Shown here piece by piece: positions 1 through 7,272 of a stretch of 18,962 nucleotides of DNA; within the stretch, counting starts at the first letter, position 1; each line of letters begins with the position of its first letter. The translations under genes were made by a program, and so were the position numbers. The notes under the pieces were generated by a model, which saw nothing but the letters and a program-made list of their open reading frames with translations, did not search any database and was not told the DNA's origin. The DNA comes from CAZCAC01 sp964496575 (GTDB taxonomy: Bacteria > Planctomycetota > UBA1135 > GCA-002686595): contig CAZCAC010000149.1 of the NCBI GenBank assembly GCA_964496575.1, forward strand, positions 1-18,962. The letters run 5' to 3'.

Positions 1-1
1 C

Positions 2-1540
2 AATGGGATCGAGCTGGTGTTCTTCTCCGACTGGGACCGCGTCGACGACGTGCACCCCGGGAGCTTCGCGCCCTCGGATCGGATCCGCTCCAGTGCCCGA
101 TCCCCGCTCAGACTCCCGGCCGAGGAATGTGTGTCCCTGGAGTACGGATCCTTCGTCGTGCTCTGGGCGCGCGCGCCGGGCTACGCCTGGGATCGCATCG
201 AGATCGACTTCGCCGAGTTCGGTGAGTACACCCTGGCCCTGAAGCCCGCCGCCGAGCTCGTCATCACCCTGGTGAACCACGATCCCACCGCGGGATCCTC
301 GAGCTCACGCGCCCCCCGGCTGATACCCGTGCTGCGGGTTCGCACCTTCCGAGGTCCCCCGGGCGGTTCTCCGGTCGATCTGGAAGAGCTGCGACGTCAG
401 CTCGAAGCGATGCCCGAGGATCAATTCCCCGGTGGGAAGGAGGCGGAGATCGCGGAGCTGATCGAGACCCTGCGCCAGAAGAGGGAACGTCCGCTGCTTC
501 GCGGCGACCTGCTGCTGGAGCAGCGGCTCGAGCCAGTCGAAGGGTCGATCACGATCACCGGGCTCGCACCCGGCCCCGTCTCCGTGAGCGTCGAGGTGGG
601 CTGCTGGACCATGGACGATCAAATTCAGCTGGGCTGGGCTTCGACCGAGCTGGAAGCGGGACGGCGAGCGCAGGTGACCCTCGTCCTGGAGCCGCTCCCC
701 GAGTTCGAGGCGCCCGCCCCGCTGTCCGGGACGCTCTTCGTTCCACCGTCCTGGGGGGAGCTGGACCTCACCCTGTTCCTCGACCTGGTGGACCTCCCCG
801 AGGGGGTCTGCGGCGACGCTCTCCTGCTCCGCCTCTCGGAGATGCAGCCCGTGGCGGGGAGGGAGGGACTCTCCCGCTGGTCCGCCGGCGAGGTGACTCC
901 GGGGCGTTACGAGATCTGCGTCTATCAGTTCCAGTACCGGCAGGTCATCCACGTCCCGAGCGACGGTCTCCTCGATGCCCACCTCGAGCTCGGCGAACGC
1001 GCTGTCGTCGTGGTGCATCTCCTGGAGAAGGAGACGGGATTGCCCGTCCCGATGAAGACCGTCCACTGGAACTGCCTGAGCCCCGACGGGGCGGCCGGCG
1101 GATCCACCTGGTTCGCGGAGCTCGACGAGGAGATCGGAGGCTACCGCTTCCTCGCCCCGGCGGGTCGGGTGGAGATCCGCTCCCGGGGCGACGGCTACGA
1201 GCGGTACGACCAGGTCCACGAGATCCGTCCGGGAGAGAACGAGATCACCATCTACCTGAAGAGGTCTTGCGGAGTGGTTCTCTCGGTGCGGGAAGGCGGG
1301 GAGACGGTTTCCTTCGAGGTGATCGAGCGCTTCATCCACATCGAACAGGTCAGCGGCGGTGGATTGCCCATCGGCCGCTGGTGGTCTCTCGACGGCGTGC
1401 GGTTCCACCTCTCGAACCCCGGCCTCTACGAGATCCGGATCGACCCGGTGGAAGGTTACCTGCCCGTCGAACCCGTGCGAGTCGAGGTTCCCGCGGGCGA
1501 GTTCGTCGAGCACGTCGTGGTGCTGAAGGGGAACGGGTGA
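2..1540 (+). CDS. Exported multi-domain protein with carboxypeptidase-regulatory-like beta-sandwich repeats (5' end outside window)
   Basis: The frame is open from the first bases, so the true start lies upstream; the first internal start is a GTG at 17. About 512 codons are visible, ending at TGA 1538-1540. The protein is a string of strand-rich segments with alternating hydrophobic residues, acidic turns and phrases such as LVITLVNH, VVVVHLLEKETGLPVP and GRVEIRSRGDGYERY. These resemble the carboxypeptidase regulatory-like / CarboxypepD_reg fold, a transthyretin-like beta sandwich common in large exported proteins. I see no catalytic motif and no membrane segment in the visible part. The 5340 and 10503 products have the same style, which suggests a paralogous or convergent family in this region. 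A structural, adhesive or ligand-binding role outside the cytoplasm is inference only. A weak hairpin without a T run follows the stop. Confidence 0.8.
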   Translation, partial: NGIELVFFSDWDRVDDVHPGSFAPSDRIRSSARSPLRLPAEECVSLEYGSFVVLWARAPGYAWDRIEIDFAEFGEYTLALKPAAELVITLVNHDPTAGSSSSRAPRLIPVLRVRTFRGPPGGSPVDLEELRRQLEAMPEDQFPGGKEAEIAELIETLRQKRERPLLRGDLLLEQRLEPVEGSITITGLAPGPVSVSVEVGCWTMDDQIQLGWASTELEAGRRAQVTLVLEPLPEFEAPAPLSGTLFVPPSWGELDLTLFLDLVDLPEGVCGDALLLRLSEMQPVAGREGLSRWSAGEVTPGRYEICVYQFQYRQVIHVPSDGLLDAHLELGERAVVVVHLLEKETGLPVPMKTVHWNCLSPDGAAGGSTWFAELDEEIGGYRFLAPAGRVEIRSRGDGYERYDQVHEIRPGENEITIYLKRSCGVVLSVREGGETVSFEVIERFIHIEQVSGGGLPIGRWWSLDGVRFHLSNPGLYEIRIDPVEGYLPVEPVRVEVPAGEFVEHVVVLKGNG

Positions 1541-1588
1541 GTCTCGGACGCCGCGCGCGAAAGGGACTGGCCAATCCCGACCGCAGCT

Positions 1589-1610
1589 CCCCCGGTTTCA
1601 GCCGGTGGGG
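1589..1610 (+). terminator. Weak stem-loop after the first gene
   Basis: CCC-CCGG at 1589-1595 pairs with CCGG-T-GGGG at 1602-1610 around a TTTCAG loop, with one bulged T. No T tract follows, so it is only a possible terminator or mRNA end-stabiliser for the gene ending at 1540. Confidence 0.25.
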
Positions 1611-1651
1611 ATGAGCTCGCGCGCGCCCTCGGCGCTCGGTACCCTCTCGCT

Positions 1652-1656
1652 GGAGG
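1652..1656 (+). promoter_or_regulatory. Ribosome binding site of the cupin gene
   Basis: GGAGG lies 7 nt before the ATG at 1664. It decides that start over the nearby out-of-frame ATG at 1657. Confidence 0.7.
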
Positions 1657-1663
1657 ATGGTCG

Positions 1664-2200
1664 ATGGACGAACGAGAGCGAGTGATCCTGGAGACGCTCG
1701 ACTCCGCCGTGCACGCACCCGCCGCCGCGGCTCGGATCGAGCGGATCGTGAGTCGGGTGGAAGAGGCCCTGGCGTGCGCCCCGGACCGTCGGATGGCCTG
1801 GGAGCCCGTTCCGCTCGACCTCTACGGCGGCGATCTGCCTGGCGGCGTTCGATCGAGCTGGGTCTTCGTGCTGCGAGCCGGCGCCACCACCGGGGCCGAA
1901 CGCCATCCGAACAGCCACCAGCGCATGATGGCCTGGCGCGGTGGAGGTGACTTCCAGACGCGACCGGGGAACGAGTGGATCTCCCACCGGATGCAGGCGG
2001 GCGACGCGGCGGGTTTCCGCGAGCGCTGGATCTCCATTCCGCCGGGAGTCTGGCATCAGGGCGTCGTTGGTGATCGGGACTGGGCCGTGGTCTCCTTCCA
2101 GACGGCGCACGTCGAGGACCTGATCGAGGAGCGCCCCGTCGGCGAGCTCGAAGGCGAGGTTCGGCGGCGCAACTACGTCGGGCGGGACCAGGAGCCGTGA
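1664..2200 (+). CDS. Cupin-fold protein
   Basis: 178 aa, cytoplasmic (no signal peptide). A helical N-terminal 40 residues precedes a cupin-like beta barrel. The first metal-binding motif is represented by ERHPNSHQ, with H81 and H85. The second is the turn SIPPGVWHQ, with H131, typical of the cupin PxGxxH motif. The acidic residue usual in motif 1 is not clearly present, so the metal site may be incomplete. Cupins bind a divalent metal or a small ligand and range from dioxygenases to sensors; nothing here fixes the substrate. A clear GGAGG site supports the start. The stop overlaps the first possible GTG of the next frame (2197), but the next protein's signal peptide suggests that it begins at 2287. 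Confidence 0.75.
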   Translation: MDERERVILETLDSAVHAPAAAARIERIVSRVEEALACAPDRRMAWEPVPLDLYGGDLPGGVRSSWVFVLRAGATTGAERHPNSHQRMMAWRGGGDFQTRPGNEWISHRMQAGDAAGFRERWISIPPGVWHQGVVGDRDWAVVSFQTAHVEDLIEERPVGELEGEVRRRNYVGRDQEP

Positions 2201-2237
2201 TGGCCAGAACCGATCCCGACTCCGGATATCGAACCAC

Positions 2238-2318
2238 CTCTTCGATCACCGCGAGGGGGGTATCAGAGAACCGGACGGATGAGGATATGGGTAGCCTGTC
2301 CGGCAGACGGAAGAAGCG
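2238..2318 (+). promoter_or_regulatory. Promoter/leader module, copy A
   Basis: A purine-rich G tract (GCGAGGGGGG) leads into TATCAG at 2261-2266. A variant box GACGGAAGAAGCG lies at 2306-2318. The -35 position (2238-2243, CTCTTC) is poor. CCGGAC at 2271-2276 can pair with GTCCGG at 2298-2303. It resembles module C closely from the G tract to the box, and it overlaps the likely ATG of the amidohydrolase at 2287. Confidence 0.5.
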
Positions 2319-3366
2319 CCGCACGTTCTCGCCCTGGGCGATCGCCGTCGCGGCCGGGCTCCTCTCGAGCGCCGGGACCTCCGGACCCGATCCGACCACC
2401 GCGCCGACTCCCGATGCACCGCGGGGCTGCACCATCTTCACCGCGACCGGCGGCGGGGAGGTCCTCCTCTGCGGCAACCTCGACCACCCCAGCAGCGACG
2501 GCTCGGTCCTCTTCTGGCCCGGCACCGAGGACGAGGTCGGGGGCATCATGATCGGCTACCACGCTCAGGTCGGCGAGCAGTCCTGGATCGGCTACGAGGT
2601 CGGGATGAACGAGCGGGGGCTGGCCTTCGGAACGAACGGACTGCCCGACGCGGAGATGACGCCCCATCCCGAGCGCCCGCTCTCGTGGGAGAACGCCAAC
2701 GTGTGGCGGAAGATCCTGCGCAGCTGCGCGACCGTGGACGAGGTGATCGCGCTCGCCCGGAGCTTCGACTTCGGGGCGAAGCTGGACTTCCAGATCCACG
2801 CATCCGACGCCTCGGGTGCGGCCGTCGTGATCGGGCCGGGCGGGGACGGCGAGCTGATCATGACCCGGCTCGATCCCGAGCGCGGCTTCCTGGCCTCGAC
2901 GAACTTCAACCTGGGGTACCCCGCTCATCACCACGATCCCTACCCCTGCCTGCGCTTCCAGGAGGCGGAGAAGCGCCTGGCCGACCTGCTCGAGTCCGGT
3001 GCGCCCGCGCTCGAAGCCTGTCGCGACACGCTGGACGCCGTTCACTTCGAGGGGGCGGACTACAACACGCTCGTGTCGTACGCGTGCGACCTGAAGCGTG
3101 GCGTACTGCACCTGTACCACTTCCACCAGTTCCATGACGGCATTGCGCTCGACCTCGCGGAGCAGCTCCTCGACGGTGAGCGCGAGGTCCCGATCGCCGA
3201 GCTCTTCCCGCCCGCGATCCGCGAACAGGCCGCCGCCGAGCTCGCCGGGCATCGGGACAGGAAGGGGCTGGTCGGACTCGCGAGCGTGCTGGCCGGCCTG
3301 GTCGTCCTGGCCGCGCTGGTCCTCGTCCTGGTCCGCCGCCGTCGCGCCCGCCGAAGCTCGGCCTGA
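2287..3366 (+). CDS. Ntn-type linear amide C-N hydrolase (choloylglycine hydrolase / acyltransferase-like), exported and C-terminally anchored
   Basis: 359 aa from ATG 2287. An RR-rich n-region and hydrophobic core (about residues 7-30) form a signal peptide. The mature domain starts near CTIFTA, where C48 would be the N-terminal nucleophile after processing. GNLDHP (D66) matches the conserved Asp of the family, ASTNFN the conserved Asn turn, and the strand SYACDLKRGVLHLYHFH the C-terminal core. The family cleaves linear amides such as bile salts, penicillin V or N-acyl amino compounds. The usual Arg of the RNLD motif is Gly here. Residues about 329-350 form one membrane helix followed by an Arg-rich tail, an uncommon C-terminal anchor. 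Earlier in-frame starts from 2197 exist but would bury the signal peptide behind 30 residues. Expression probably depends on module A. Confidence 0.75.
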   Translation: MGSLSGRRKKRRTFSPWAIAVAAGLLSSAGTSGPDPTTAPTPDAPRGCTIFTATGGGEVLLCGNLDHPSSDGSVLFWPGTEDEVGGIMIGYHAQVGEQSWIGYEVGMNERGLAFGTNGLPDAEMTPHPERPLSWENANVWRKILRSCATVDEVIALARSFDFGAKLDFQIHASDASGAAVVIGPGGDGELIMTRLDPERGFLASTNFNLGYPAHHHDPYPCLRFQEAEKRLADLLESGAPALEACRDTLDAVHFEGADYNTLVSYACDLKRGVLHLYHFHQFHDGIALDLAEQLLDGEREVPIAELFPPAIREQAAAELAGHRDRKGLVGLASVLAGLVVLAALVLVLVRRRRARRSSA

Positions 3367-3424
3367 GCAAGGCTCGTTCAGGAGGGCGCGGTCATCCCGT
3401 GGTGTGCGGATCCAGGTGCACCGT

Positions 3425-4459
3425 TCAAGGACCCTCTCGATCCAGCTCCTCCACCACCGCGATCAACCCGTGGACGATGCGAGCCATCGTCTCCCAGTCG
3501 AGCGTCTCCGCCCGGTCGGTCGGCAGGTGGTAGTGGGGATTGCGGAAGGGCGCCGTGTCCGTGACCATCACCGCCGGCCAGCCTTCCTGCCAGAAGGCCC
3601 AGTGATCCGACCAGCCGATTCCCGGGATGATCGACGGAGCGGCGAGACCCTCGGAGGGAACGTGCGCTCGCCCCCGGAAAGCGCCGATCACCCGCCGCAC
3701 CAGCGCACGCGAGGAGGTGTTGCCGACGAAGCCGATGAAGTCGCCGGTGTCGGGATAGAGCAGGCTGAAAGGGAAGGGATAGCTCTGGCTGTTCGGCTCA
3801 GAGGTGAAGTAACCGATCGATTCCAGGCAGATCATGGCGGCGACGTCCGTGCCTCCGTCGGCCAGCAGTCGGGCGTAGACCCGGCTGCCCATCTCGTCGG
3901 TCTGGAAGTACGGTGGCTCCTCGTTCACGAAGAGCACGAGACGCAGCTCGTGAGAGAAGGTCCGCTCGTGCAACAACCTGGCGAGCTCGACGAGCGCTGC
4001 GGTTCCGGAGGCGTTGTCATCCGCACCCGGGGTGCCGAAGACCGAGTCGTAGTGCGCGCCCAGGACGAGGCAGCTACGGCCCGGCCCGACCGATGAGCCG
4101 GGGAGGACCGTTTCCAGGTTGACGTACTCACGGCCGCGGATCGAGTAGCCGTGCCGGGTGACCTTCAGGCCCAGCTCCTCCAGCTGCTCCGAGAGGTACT
4201 CCGCTGCTTCACCCAGGGCGGAGTAGCGGTGGGAGTTGCGCTCACGGATCCGTTCGCTGAGCATCTCGACGGTCTCTCGAAGGCGTCGCGCCGATTCCCG
4301 CTCCGGATCGGTGAGCGGCGGAGGAGTCCCGGCGAAGGACTCGCCGGGCATGGAGACCCCCAGAGAGATCGGAATGCCGAGCGCCGCCAGGGGAAGGAGG
4401 ATCAGGGCCGCGAGGCGCAGGCGACCGATTCGAGTGTCGGGGAAGAGCTTGAGACCCAT
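3425..4459 (-). CDS. M28-family zinc metallopeptidase, membrane-anchored or exported
   Basis: 344 aa. A short basic N-terminus and a hydrophobic stretch (about residues 12-36) form an uncleaved anchor or signal peptide. The M28 zinc ligands are visible in order: H136 in GAHYD, D147 in GADDN, E180/E181 in NEE (general base and ligand), E213 in LESIG, and H311 in the HYHLPTD segment; SDHWAF (D285) is also conserved in style. The family removes amino acids from peptide N-termini (aminopeptidase Y/S type) or acts as glutaminyl cyclase. The intact ligand set argues for an active hydrolase outside the cytoplasm. It lies 70 bp downstream of the pseudopilin on the same strand, so the two may share a transcript. 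The gap is rich in inverted repeats. I see no clear ribosome binding site. Confidence 0.88.
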   Translation of the reverse strand: MGLKLFPDTRIGRLRLAALILLPLAALGIPISLGVSMPGESFAGTPPPLTDPERESARRLRETVEMLSERIRERNSHRYSALGEAAEYLSEQLEELGLKVTRHGYSIRGREYVNLETVLPGSSVGPGRSCLVLGAHYDSVFGTPGADDNASGTAALVELARLLHERTFSHELRLVLFVNEEPPYFQTDEMGSRVYARLLADGGTDVAAMICLESIGYFTSEPNSQSYPFPFSLLYPDTGDFIGFVGNTSSRALVRRVIGAFRGRAHVPSEGLAAPSIIPGIGWSDHWAFWQEGWPAVMVTDTAPFRNPHYHLPTDRAETLDWETMARIVHGLIAVVEELDREGP

Positions 4460-4466
4460 GACGGAA

Positions 4467-4517
4467 GAGAATACGACGGGAGGAAGACGGAGATACCGAA
4501 CCGGGTTCAGTATTCTC
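4467..4517 (-). repeat. Inverted repeat in the gspG-M28 gap
   Basis: GAGAATAC at 4467-4474 is the exact complement of GTATTCTC at 4510-4517. Nested inside, GAACC and GGTTC (4498-4508) form another small hairpin. In the mRNA this would fold just upstream of the M28 start at 4459. It has no T tract, so a regulatory leader or processing site fits better than a terminator. Confidence 0.4.
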
Positions 4518-4520
4518 CTG

Positions 4521-4539
4521 GGAGGGACATCATCCCTCC
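4521..4539 (-). repeat. Stem-loop spanning the pseudopilin stop codon
   Basis: GGAGGGA at 4521-4527 and TCCCTCC at 4533-4539 form a perfect 7-bp stem with a 5-nt loop. The gspG stop (4530-4532) lies in the loop. There is no T run. It could stabilise the mRNA end or limit read-through into the M28 gene. Confidence 0.4.
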
Positions 4540-4982
4540 TTGGCGCCGAGCAGCAGCAAGTTGCTGATGTCGGCGTCCTCTCCTTCTCCTCCCGGCAGGT
4601 TGTCCGCGCCCAGCGTGTAGACCCTCGGATCCGACTCGCCGGGGCCCGGACGCTCGTAGAGGTACTCGAATCCCCAGGGGTCTTCCGGGACCGACAGCTG
4701 TTCCAGGTATCGGTTGCCGTTCTCGTCGTTTTCGACCAGCTCTTGCAGCGAGTCGGGGTAGTGGCTGTTGTTTATCCAGTAGTCCTTCAGCGCCTGGTTC
4801 ATGGCCGTGATGTCGGATCTGGCCTTTGCGCGTCGGGCATCCACCAGGTGTCGGAGGACGCGGGGCATGACCAGGGTCGCGAGGAGTCCGAGGATCACGA
4901 CCACGACCATCAACTCGGCGAGCGAGAACCCGGCCCTGGGGGCGGTCGATCGCCCGCGGGGGCGGGAATGCTGGGTGTTCAT
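4530..4982 (-). CDS. gspG: Type II secretion major pseudopilin, GspG-like
   Basis: 150 aa. A basic leader ends at G18 before FSLAELMVVVVILGLL, the class III prepilin signal, with Glu at mature position 5 (E23) and a 20-residue hydrophobic helix. A helical stretch (RAKARSDITAMNQALKDYW) and the C-terminal phrase VPEDPWGFEYLYERPG match GspG's DPWG-type region. The LGADNLPGGEGEDADI tail is like the calcium-binding C-terminus of GspG. GspG assembles the periplasmic pseudopilus after cleavage by the prepilin peptidase. No other gsp gene is in the window, so this copy is isolated and may serve another prepilin-like role. I chose ATG 4982 because the leader length fits; an AAGG lies about 11 nt upstream. 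Confidence 0.88.
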   Translation of the reverse strand: MNTQHSRPRGRSTAPRAGFSLAELMVVVVILGLLATLVMPRVLRHLVDARRAKARSDITAMNQALKDYWINNSHYPDSLQELVENDENGNRYLEQLSVPEDPWGFEYLYERPGPGESDPRVYTLGADNLPGGEGEDADISNLLLLGAKEG

Positions 4983-5033
4983 ACCTGTGCCTTGTCTGGT
5001 GTCGGCAACCCGCACAGCTTCTCGCAGCACACC

Positions 5034-5258
5034 ATGTTCTTCATGGTCTGCCGGATCTGCGGGCTCGCGCCGCTCGCGGTGAGCGAGATCGAGGGGGAGC
5101 AGTACGCCGTGATCAACATCGCCGGGGGCTGCACGCCGCACCTCGATACCAGCGGCGCTACCGTCATGGACTACGACGACGAGACTCTCTCGACTCGCCT
5201 CGCCCGGCGCCAGGCCACCTGGATCAAGCGAGTCCACCTGCCTCCGGCCGGCGATTGA
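5034..5258 (+). CDS. Small Cys-containing protein of unknown function
   Basis: 74 aa beginning MFFMVCRICGLAP. Third codon positions are almost all G or C, unlike the competing frames, which supports real coding. CRIC near the N-terminus and a later GGC could bind metal, but no second CxxC pair completes a zinc ribbon. The ribosome binding site is weak; an in-frame TTG at 4992 is another possible start. It is divergent from the pseudopilin, with about 50 bp between the starts. I do not recognise a family. Confidence 0.5.
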   Translation: MFFMVCRICGLAPLAVSEIEGEQYAVINIAGGCTPHLDTSGATVMDYDDETLSTRLARRQATWIKRVHLPPAGD

Positions 5259-5326
5259 GGCTCGGTCGGCGGGGGGGCTGTAGTACCTCCGGTCGGGCCG
5301 CGCTATGTCCTGCGGTCCCATGCTCC

Positions 5327-5331
5327 AGGAG
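5327..5331 (+). promoter_or_regulatory. Ribosome binding site of the 5340 gene
   Basis: AGGAG lies 8 nt before ATG 5340 and fixes that start. Confidence 0.6.
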
Positions 5332-5339
5332 TCCGCTGG

Positions 5340-7112
5340 ATGCGCCATTCCACTCCGCCGATCCTCGGTCTGATCGCTCTCGTCGGCACTGCCGGTCTTC
5401 GGAGCATCGCATCGGGGGAACCCCACCCGCCACAGGCCCAGGCGCCGGTGGTCGAAGAGGAGACGACCCTGCTGGCAGTTCACGGCAAGGTCGTCCACTG
5501 GAAGACCGGAGAGCCGCTCCAGGGTGCCGAGCTCCGCTTCTCCCAGCAGGACCGGACATCGGCCTACAAGGTCGAGACGGATGAGACCGGGGGCTTCGAG
5601 ACGCCCGCCTCCTTCCGCCGAACGAGTGTGCTGGCGGACGATCCGATCGTCGTGAGCGGCCTTCTGAACGAGGCCGGACCTCCACTGCGCTTCGAGCCCG
5701 AGTGGATCCGAGAACCCGGACCCGGGCGGGAACACGTGCTTCGAGCGTTTCCCCCCATAGGAGAGCTCGTCATCGACCCGGTCTTCATCGACGGGGACGA
5801 AGACTGCGACATGGAGTGGCTCCTCCGCGACTCGTCCGGCAATCGACTCGAGCTCTCGGGGCCCGTGTGGAAGAGGAGACGCACGTGGATCCACGAAGGA
5901 ACCGGACTCACCTTCCCCCTCTCGATTCGCGGCACCTGCAGCCGGTCCTGCATGGCTCCGCGGTCCCGGAATCTGGCGAGCGATCAGGTTCTCCTGGAGT
6001 CCCTTCCCGACGAGCCGGTGGTCGTCCCCGTCTACGCCCCCGGGAGCCTGCGGGTACTGGTGAAGGACGGCCAGGGGAGGTTCGCCAGGGGTGTTGCCGT
6101 CCGCGCCATCCACGAGAAGGACGCCGCCGGGCCGCTTCACCAGTGGCGGCTCGAGCCGAGGGAGGATGGCCGCTGCTGGATCACAGGCCTCGCCGCCGGA
6201 GAATGGAAGGTCGTCGTCGTGGATCGGATCACGGGAGCGGAGGTCGAGTCCCGTCGAGTCCGGCTCGGGCGGAGCGAGGAGCTGGAGATCGAGATCGAGG
6301 TCCCCGACACCTGGCAGCCGGAGCTCGCCGTCTCGGGTCGAATCCTCTGGCAGGACGAGGCGTACACGACCGAGGAGGCCCTCCTCGTCCAGGTGGGAAC
6401 GAATCGCTGGATCTTCTGGGAAACGGATCGACAGGGACAGTTCGAGGTCTGGGGCGGCGAGAGCACCGCGAGCCTCGTGCGGGGCGTTGCGAACGTCTTC
6501 CTGACCGGACCCTGCCATGAACCGTTCAACTACGAGGTACCTTTCGGGACGGAAGATCTCTCGTTCCGGCAGCTCGGCACCGCGCCGACCACGCGCTGCA
6601 GGATCGAGCTCGTCGATGACGAGACCGGTTCTCCGATCGAGAGCGACGCGATGGTGTTCCTGTGTGACCGGGTACTCGAAGGGGTTCCCTGGGGATACCG
6701 GGATATTCAGCGCGACGAGGATCGAGGATGGGCCGCGGAGCTTCCGAGCCGATCTCACGCCACCTGGAGAGCCGTCGCGGCGGGGTACCGGACCCGTAAA
6801 GGTGAGTTTCCAGCGGTGGCGGAGCGCGAGGCGACGCCGTCGATCGAGATACGCCTGGAACGCGGCTTCGAGCACGATCTGTGCCTGGTCGATGATACGG
6901 ACGAGAGACCCTGCGCCGAGGCGAGGGTGATCGATGAACGTGGCCGCCTGCTCGGGGTCTCCGATGAACGCGGGGTAGTGCGGATGTCCGGGAACCGATG
7001 GCCGGCCCACATCGAGATTCGAGCTCCCGGCTACCGGAGCTCCCGATGGCCGCAGGACCTCTCGGGCCCGGGATTCGATGGCTACCGGTGGGTCGCTTTG
7101 AGCAGGGAGTGA
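5340..7112 (+). CDS. Exported protein with carboxypeptidase-regulatory-like domains
   Basis: 590 aa. The N-terminus MRHSTPPILGLIALVGTAGL is a signal peptide, probably cleaved near residue 26. A first carboxypeptidase-regulatory-like domain covers about residues 48-90 (HGKVVHWKTGEPLQGAELRF, then DETGGFETP). Further beta-sandwich segments follow, for example LRVLVKDGQGRFARGVAVRA, CRIELVDDETGSPIESDA and DLCLVDDTDERPCAEARVIDERG. Each has the hydrophobic strand, charged turn and GxF/GVV rhythm of the fold. There is no catalytic motif. These domains usually act as linkers or binding modules in extracellular proteins. It resembles the first gene in the window in architecture. The long open frame on the opposite strand (up to 7205) is a shadow. 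Confidence 0.85.
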   Translation: MRHSTPPILGLIALVGTAGLRSIASGEPHPPQAQAPVVEEETTLLAVHGKVVHWKTGEPLQGAELRFSQQDRTSAYKVETDETGGFETPASFRRTSVLADDPIVVSGLLNEAGPPLRFEPEWIREPGPGREHVLRAFPPIGELVIDPVFIDGDEDCDMEWLLRDSSGNRLELSGPVWKRRRTWIHEGTGLTFPLSIRGTCSRSCMAPRSRNLASDQVLLESLPDEPVVVPVYAPGSLRVLVKDGQGRFARGVAVRAIHEKDAAGPLHQWRLEPREDGRCWITGLAAGEWKVVVVDRITGAEVESRRVRLGRSEELEIEIEVPDTWQPELAVSGRILWQDEAYTTEEALLVQVGTNRWIFWETDRQGQFEVWGGESTASLVRGVANVFLTGPCHEPFNYEVPFGTEDLSFRQLGTAPTTRCRIELVDDETGSPIESDAMVFLCDRVLEGVPWGYRDIQRDEDRGWAAELPSRSHATWRAVAAGYRTRKGEFPAVAEREATPSIEIRLERGFEHDLCLVDDTDERPCAEARVIDERGRLLGVSDERGVVRMSGNRWPAHIEIRAPGYRSSRWPQDLSGPGFDGYRWVALSRE

Positions 7113-7237
7113 GCTCGGTCGGATGCGGGGTGAGATGGAGACCTCGACGTCGTCAGTGGGGTCTGTTCCCGGCCTGACCGATCGGGCGACTCGAGCGGAC
7201 CGCACGCTCCCGCTAGGATGCTGCTCGAGCCCGAACC

Positions 7238-7266
7238 GTGCCGAACCCGCGATCGGCGTCTACAAT
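7238..7266 (+). promoter_or_regulatory. Possible promoter for a leaderless transcript
   Basis: GTGCCG at 7238-7243 and TACAAT at 7261-7266 are separated by 17 bp. The -10-like hexamer ends 6 nt before ATG 7273, so transcription would begin at or next to the start codon. The -35 resembles TTGCCG of the promoter module found elsewhere in the window. No Shine-Dalgarno site precedes the gene, which fits leaderless expression. Confidence 0.4.
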
Positions 7267-7272
7267 CCCGGC

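Noticed and set aside
2197..2286. Start of the amidohydrolase at GTG 2197
   Set aside because: It would place 30 polar residues before the signal peptide and translate through module A; ATG 2287 gives a normal signal sequence.
1350..2549. 399-codon - strand frame
   Set aside because: Arg/Ser/Pro-rich shadow of the cupin and the amidohydrolase; no recognisable motif.
4983..7205. Very long open frame on the - strand covering the 5340 gene
   Set aside because: Only the last 150 residues (the pseudopilin from 4982) look like a protein. The remainder is low-complexity antisense of a well-supported + gene with a signal peptide.
7123..7272. N-terminal 50-residue extension of the 7273 gene
   Set aside because: Low-complexity, would hide a clear signal peptide, and has no ribosome binding site.
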